From: Callipepla californica brunnescens
Lineage: Eukaryota; Chordata; Aves; Galliformes; Odontophoridae
DNA: 64,000 nt
Assembly (NCBI GenBank): GCA_023055505.1
Contig: JALIRH010000115.1
Location: 1 to 64,000, forward strand
Direction: 5' to 3'
The notes below the pieces were generated by a model. The model did no database searches, was not told the DNA's origin, and saw nothing but the letters and a program-made list of their open reading frames with translations. Shown in pieces: positions 58,561 through 64,000 of the stretch. Within the stretch, counting starts at the first letter, position 1. Every line of letters starts with the position of its first letter. Made by a program: the position numbers and the translations under genes.

Positions 58561-61500
58561 GCCTTTTGCGAACGTCCCTAGAAACGTGAAAAGTGTTAAA
58601 AGTGAGAAGAGCTGCAGTGTTTCTGAAACACTGCCACTGTTACCAGCACTGAATAACCAATAACACTTGAAATAGTAGACGTCATGCTAGCAGCTCTAGC
58701 TGATCTCTGATCTGCAGAAGGATTATTAAAGCTTGTATTTGTGTACTTGGAGTTCCATGGCTTTCTAATTCTATAGAAATGCATCTGTAGAAAAGAGGGA
58801 TATGAGAATGTCTGATTTTCATTTGAGCTTTCACTCTGGCATATGTTTCTATCTTTACTCGTATGCGTGATTTTTCCTCTTTCTAAACTAAAGCCTAATG
58901 ACTCCAGTTTTAAATACTTCCTCCCCATAGCTCCTGTGATCTCTTGTTGCCACCCGAGACTTCTGTCTCCATGTTTGTGTCACAGATTTATAAATGGTAC
59001 CATACTTTCCACGTTACCTCCATTCTATTTCTTAATGCAGCCTAACATCCACTTTACAGTTCAGACTGCTGCTGCACACTGAGTTTGAGCAGATATCTTC
59101 ACTGAGCTGTCCACACTGATGCCTAAATAATCTCCCTCAGAAGTTTACAACAAATTCAGTTCACAGAGGCATGTGCAAATAATGTCATTTCTAAAGTAGA
59201 TTATTTTGTAAATAATTGGATTTTCCTCTGTCAGAATGCTGTCTGATTTCCTCATTTTGTAAGATCCATCCAGAGCCACTCATACTCCCAGTAGTGCTGG
59301 CCTCCCTTTCCATTTTCAGCATGTGAGAAGCACCAGCCCTTCTCCACACCCACAGTCCTGTTCCAGCAGTGAGCCATGGGATGGTCCTTTAAACCACCTC
59401 TGTATTCCCATTTCCTTCACTGATCTTAGCTACGTGTAACTGATATCTTGACTAACAGGTGCCCTTAACTGTGACTTTTGAGGAACTCCAGGATCTCTTT
59501 AAAACATACATAAAAACAATCCATCAGTCTTCCCGCGCCTCCTTATTTTTAAGTCTTTTCAGAAACCTTAGCCAGAGAACAGTAAATTAATTTATTTTAA
59601 ATCAGCAATACTCTTCTATCCATACTGCAGGATTGAATAGCACTTATTTACATTTATTTCCTCCTATTCTCTTCTTCAGGATAAACTAATTCAGGATGCT
59701 CACTGTTAGCATGATTGTTTTATTGTTTTTTTTTTTTTAATATGCTTATATGAGACATAATAACAAAATATCTGACCAAGTAGCATAGTCACATAGAGCA
59801 CATCTACTTCATAATTCATTTTTGTAAGACAATTATGAGTATAATCTGCAACCTACTATTTTACATTTTTTTCTATGCATGATGTAGCATCTGAACTTTA
59901 TGACTACATGTTATTCATCTTCTGGCCTGATGACAAATGACCTCGTGTACTACTCTGGTTGTCATACTTTTTCTATATTTCTTCATGTTTTCATTTTACA
60001 AACTTATTTTCTATTCTAAAGAAATCAAAACACTTATTTGAGCATCTGGTTACTTGTTTATCCGGCTTTCTTGCAGTTCTCAGAAACAACACCACATATT
60101 GCCACCATCCAGAATTCTTTCCTTCTTGGCCATACTTGGCATTGATTGAACTTTCAAATGAATGAACTTTTGCATCTTGGCGCTGTCCTGTTTCTCTCCT
60201 GGTAGATTTCCTGCTCTGTTATCTTATTTGGAGATGAAATATGAACACTATCCACGATTCTGAGATAATTTCTTAAAATACACTCCGAGATGAATTACTT
60301 TCCTAAATTTTCCCTTCTGTAGATTTCTAAGGAAATAAACACTTGAATGTCTTTCTTACATTTTACCTGTGTACATATCCAGTTTTAAGCTCCAAAAATC
60401 CCAAGTTGTGCTTATTAGTACCATGCTCCCAGTGATAACTTCCTGCTTCATTTTGTTTGACATAGAAGTAAGGATTCCGTAGAATAAAATGAAAGCAAGT
60501 TACTGACCACTGCTGCCTTTGCTGTTTTCTCTCTCACTTCTCAGTAAAAGGAGGATATCAAACTGACATTTTTCCATGTAAGATTTTGCTTTATACAAAA
60601 TGGGCTCAACTGGGAATATGAAGCAGTCTGTAATTTCCTTCAAAAGCTCAGTGTTGTTCAGCACCCTTCTTTTGACATCTTCGTGTAAGTATTTCAGTGA
60701 TGGGGCTGGGGCTGCTGAATGCAGCTGGGAATGAGGAGGTTGGCATGAAGCCCCCAGCCCTGGCTGCCCATTCTTCCCCTTCTCTGCCTCTGTCCCTCCA
60801 TGGAAAGGTTCAGACTGTCTGCAGAAACCAAACCTTCCCTTTGTTAGAAAGTATCTGCCCTCAGCCTCAGAAGACATTCTGCTTCCCCACAGAATTGTAG
60901 ACATTTACCTGCCCTGACTTTAAATAGAGATTTTACCTATATGATTAGAGCCAGAGTTTGTGTTGAATCCAATTACTTGATCTAGCACCTTAGCTGCTTA
61001 TAGACTTCATCTGGTTTTAACATTTCCTCAAATCTTTGGTTTAAATAAATCTTCCTCACATATTCATGGTCTTCCTTGAAGGCAGTCTGTTTTCATGTTC
61101 CTTAAAATGTAAACCATCCGTGCAATGTAAATGCGAACCTCCAGGCAATTCATTTTCTAATTTGTTTTCTCCCGCCTTGGAAACTCCAGAACATGTACTT
61201 CATTTACATCTATTATTACTATATTATAGATATTGTTATTATTATTAACATTACTATTATTATTTACTCTGGGGGTGAGACGTTCCCTCAGGCAGATACA
61301 TTGTAGATTGAAAGCAGATGTCCAATGAGCTGATGTCACGTAAATTTTTACGCAGGACTGAAATCTTTTCCCCAAATTCACAACGCTACAGACAAACTTA
61401 TGTGACCTTGCGTGACAAACTGGTTACTGGCCATGGCAAGTCTTAATAATGTAAAATATCACTTTGCGATCGGATAAGAAAGACTTTTCTTTCCACAATT

Positions 61501-61799
61501 TTGAGTTCTTTAAATACAGAGTGAAATTGTAACAAAACAAGCACTGAAGGGAAGAGGCTACAGTAAGATCAGAGAATAGAAAGGTACATTCGGAAGCCAT
61601 TAACAGCCCAATGCTACTAAGTAAAGCTAGCTTTAAGGTAGTCCCTCCAGGGAGGATACTTCAAAGATACTCAGATAAAAAAAAAAGGCAATTTATTGGC
61701 TAAATGATCTTCTTAGAGGCCTCCAAATTTCCTACCCAGCCCATTTGTTTTTCATTCCACTTAAATTTTAAAGTCACCTTTGCAATTGCTCAAGATCTT
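58561..61799. other. Intergenic, no gene seen
   Basis: Mostly neutral-looking. It includes T-rich tracts (about 59721-59738), a degenerate (ATT)n run at 61201-61265, and a small CpG-bearing stretch at 61390-61480 (CTTGCGTGAC, TTTGCGATCGGATAAG). Confidence 0.45.
61201..61265. repeat. Degenerate (ATT)n microsatellite
   Basis: ATT/ACT/GTT triplets over about 65 bases, with an ATATTATAGATATTG interruption. Confidence 0.8.
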
Positions 61800-62150
61800 T
61801 AAGGAATTTTTTTTAGAAATTATACTAATTGGCCTATTTTTACTCCCCTCTCATTGCCCTCAAAGACTGTGAAGCTTGGTGCCTAAAAATAAGTCGGAGT
61901 GAGCTGAAGTCTGTGATCTCCAGATGGCTATCAGCAAGAGACTCCGCTTTACACCCGTGCTGCGTGCGGGTACCTGTGCTTCCCCACAGCAGCAAGTTTA
62001 ACCATTGCAGCATCGCTCTCAGAGAGCGGCAATACGGGAATGTAGGACATGAGCCAGCCCCTCACCATGGCTATTTCCTACCATCCTGAGAGACCGAGGG
62101 CTCCGAAGTCTCACATTAGCCCTTCTTGCTTTGATTTGGTTCAGATCTGC
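61800..62150. promoter_or_regulatory. Candidate conserved noncoding block
   Basis: Repeat-free with several CpGs (AAGTCGGAGTG, GACTCCGC, CGTGCTGCGTGCGGG, CATCGCTC, GAGCGGC). GC is higher than around it. Function unknown. Confidence 0.28.
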
Positions 62151-63053
62151 TGTGCAAAGTGGAATGTTTCAGCAGTCTGAAGAAGAACCAAACAAATCCC
62201 TCTGCAAAGATCTCGTTGCAAGCCAGGATCTGATAACAGCACTTAGCATCTAAGGACTACTGTTATTTTTTGTGCTCTGGTAGTAATGAAAAGACACGCT
62301 CTGGAAAGAAGATAAATAAATGCAGGATAATATAAATAAGAAATGCAGAAACTAGAAAGATAGATCCACTAGTGAAGAGATTGATACCATCACAACAAGC
62401 TATCATTATTTTATGTATTTTTGTCAGTAGTTTGTTTTTGTGCAGCACTGCCAAAAATACTGTGATCAGTACTTAATTCACTACTGAAGGAATATGGCAA
62501 ATTACACCACGTGACGATGAAGGACTATCTCCATGTCCCCATGTTTGTGCACTGAGAGATACCCAAAGCATGTTCAGATGCTGAGTTAGCTGAGGGGCTC
62601 TGCCAGTCCCAAAATGTCCTCATCTCAGTGAGCACACGAGCCTGTGCTAGGCTAATATTCTGCTTTCCCTAAGTGGACTTGTACTGTGAAATGGAGGAGA
62701 CAAAAGGCACAACCTCCAGCTGGGAAGGAGGTGAGGACCAAGTCATACCCATTAAAAAAACATGTGGGCTTAATATTACATATGTTGATCTCACTAAATT
62801 TGCCTGTGTTTTATGGAGACTTTTTCATAGGGCCAATAAACAGAGTCAGGAGTGGAAAGCTCCCTGCATGAACATGTACGTCTGTCCTTCATGGAAATGT
62901 TTGTTCATTTGTACTTGTGTGAACAGAAAATGGAGGAATGTGTTAATGGCAGTTTCAAAAATTATTATTTAGCGCTACTGTTCTGATGAAACATACAAAT
63001 GTGCTAAGACTAAATTATATGCTGAGGATATAAACAAATACAAGTCAGGAACA
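62151..63053. other. Intergenic, no gene seen
   Basis: Nothing recognisable. Confidence 0.5.
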
Positions 63054-63300
63054 TAGGACAGGGGGAATGTTTTCAAATTAAAATAAGGGAAATGTAGTTT
63101 GCGTGTAAGAAGGAAGTTTTTTTGCACTAAGGTTGTTGAGGCGCTGGCACAGTTGCGTAGAGTGGTGGGAGACATTTCAAGGTCAGACTGGATGCAGCTC
63201 TGAGCACCTGATAGAGCTGCAGGTGTCCCTGTTTACTGCAGGGGGGGTGGACTAGATGACCTTTAAAGGTCTCTTCCAGCTGAAATGATCCCACAATGTT
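63054..63300 (+). mobile_element. CR1 LINE 3' fragment with internal deletion
   Basis: Sense CR1: GGACAGGGGGAATGTTTTCA, AAGAAGGAAGTTTTTTTGCAC, GTTGTTGAGGCGCTGGCACAG, GACATTTCAAGGTCAGACTGG, CTCTGAGCACCTGATAGAGC and GTGGACTAGATGACCTTTAA. The usual 'gatgccccatccctgg'-type piece before GACATTTCAAGG is missing, and the terminal repeat is degraded. Confidence 0.93.
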
Positions 63301-64000
63301 GGTACATCGTATACCTATTGTGTACATAGAGAACCCTGAAGAAATTAGTATGTTTTTGAATCCGGTGTGAAGGATGGCATTTTCATTTACCTGCTTCACC
63401 TATGTAACATAGCCCTATTCCCATTTAAGCCTTCCCATATTTAGAGAGGAATGGGTTTTTAAATATTCAACCAGTTTGCTATCAAAGCGGGGATTTAACA
63501 TGAGATGAACTAGCTGTAGCAAAGGAGAGTTTCTGGCCGCCAAGCGTTAAATCTGTGGTGGATGAACTCCTGCTTATTTCCTAGATATCACAGCTCCTCA
63601 GCTTATGCTGAACACTTTTCCTCTACACTAGTCCTCATGTTTAATTTTTATTCATTTGCAGTGTTGCAGAGATCAAAGGCTTCAGTCAAAACGTGGTTTG
63701 CACTGAAGTAGGTATTTAGCAAACATAGACAGAGACATTTTCTTCCCCCAATGTCTCACTGTTTAAAACTAATCTGACAATGATTTGTGAGAAAAATGAT
63801 CCTACAGATTTCTGCCTTTTGCTTGCCTGAATTCTTAATAGGATTATATTAAATCATCAATTTTCTGTGCATATATCTACAAAATGCACCCCATAATCAA
63901 TGCTCTGCAGAGTAATGGAGCAACAAGTAACAAACATAGGAATACTAAGAAATAATGAGTAAAGAGATTCAAAAGATCTAAGTTATCATCTCATGACCAA
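63301..64000. other. Intergenic to window end, no gene seen
   Basis: AT-rich with a short CpG-bearing stretch at about 63480-63560 (AAAGCGGGG, GGCCGCCAAGCG). No gene or repeat recognised. Confidence 0.5.

Noticed and set aside
60500..60904. 134-codon minus-strand frame
   Set aside because: No recognisable domain or context.
1..64000. tRNA, rRNA, CRISPR, operon or endogenous viral elements
   Set aside because: No cloverleaf with box A/B, no rRNA words, no regularly spaced direct repeats, and no LTR pairs or gag/pol-like reading frames were recognised by eye.

Overview
The window looks like avian nuclear DNA, most likely galliform (chicken-like). The reasons are the engrailed-type homeobox exon with a vertebrate EN1 tail, several degraded CR1 LINE fragments with the typical ATTCTATGATTCTATGA-type end, no recognisable mammalian SINE-type clutter, and GC-rich CpG-island DNA beside the developmental gene passing into AT-rich intergenic DNA. 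The species is inferred, not proven.

Layout. Bases 1-496 are the 3' part of the EN1 intron. Bases 497-813 are the last coding exon of EN1 (pre-homeodomain basic stretch, homeodomain, EH5 tail), read on the + strand, followed by a 3'UTR ending near the poly(A) signal at 1340-1345. A CpG-rich domain continues to about 5.2 kb. It holds G/C homopolymers, two short tandem repeats, and candidate regulatory sites: a POU-type octamer palindrome at 3664-3677 and a nuclear-receptor DR1 at 3829-3841 beside homeodomain-type sites. From about 5.4 kb to 64 kb I see no convincing protein-coding gene on either strand. This is a gene-desert-like flank downstream of EN1.

The desert is not uniform. Blocks that are AT-rich but keep CpGs, avoid repeats and are dense in TAAT and octamer motifs look like conserved noncoding elements (notably about 8.15-8.45, 9.8-10.2, 11.1-11.5, 19.7-20.1, 22.1-24.4, 25.8-27.6, 35.5-37.4, 38.1-39.4, 43.4-44.0 and 57.8-58.6 kb). 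Between them are ordinary diverged sequence, seven CR1 or CR1-like fragments, two MIR-like ancient SINE relics, a set of palindromic ancient repeat relics, and simple repeats. Conservation itself cannot be measured from one sequence, so the block calls are judgement calls.

How it works together: the only gene is EN1, a homeodomain transcription factor (midbrain-hindbrain boundary, ventral limb ectoderm, spinal interneurons). The plausible role of the remaining 60 kb is long-range cis-regulation of EN1. The most striking single observation is a pair of compensating 1-bp indels (an extra C at about 565, a missing A at about 662) that displace the reading frame through homeodomain residues 9-41. 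It is most likely a sequence or assembly error. I found no evidence of a novel biological system of the operon, defence or mobile type; the notable material is regulatory and structural.
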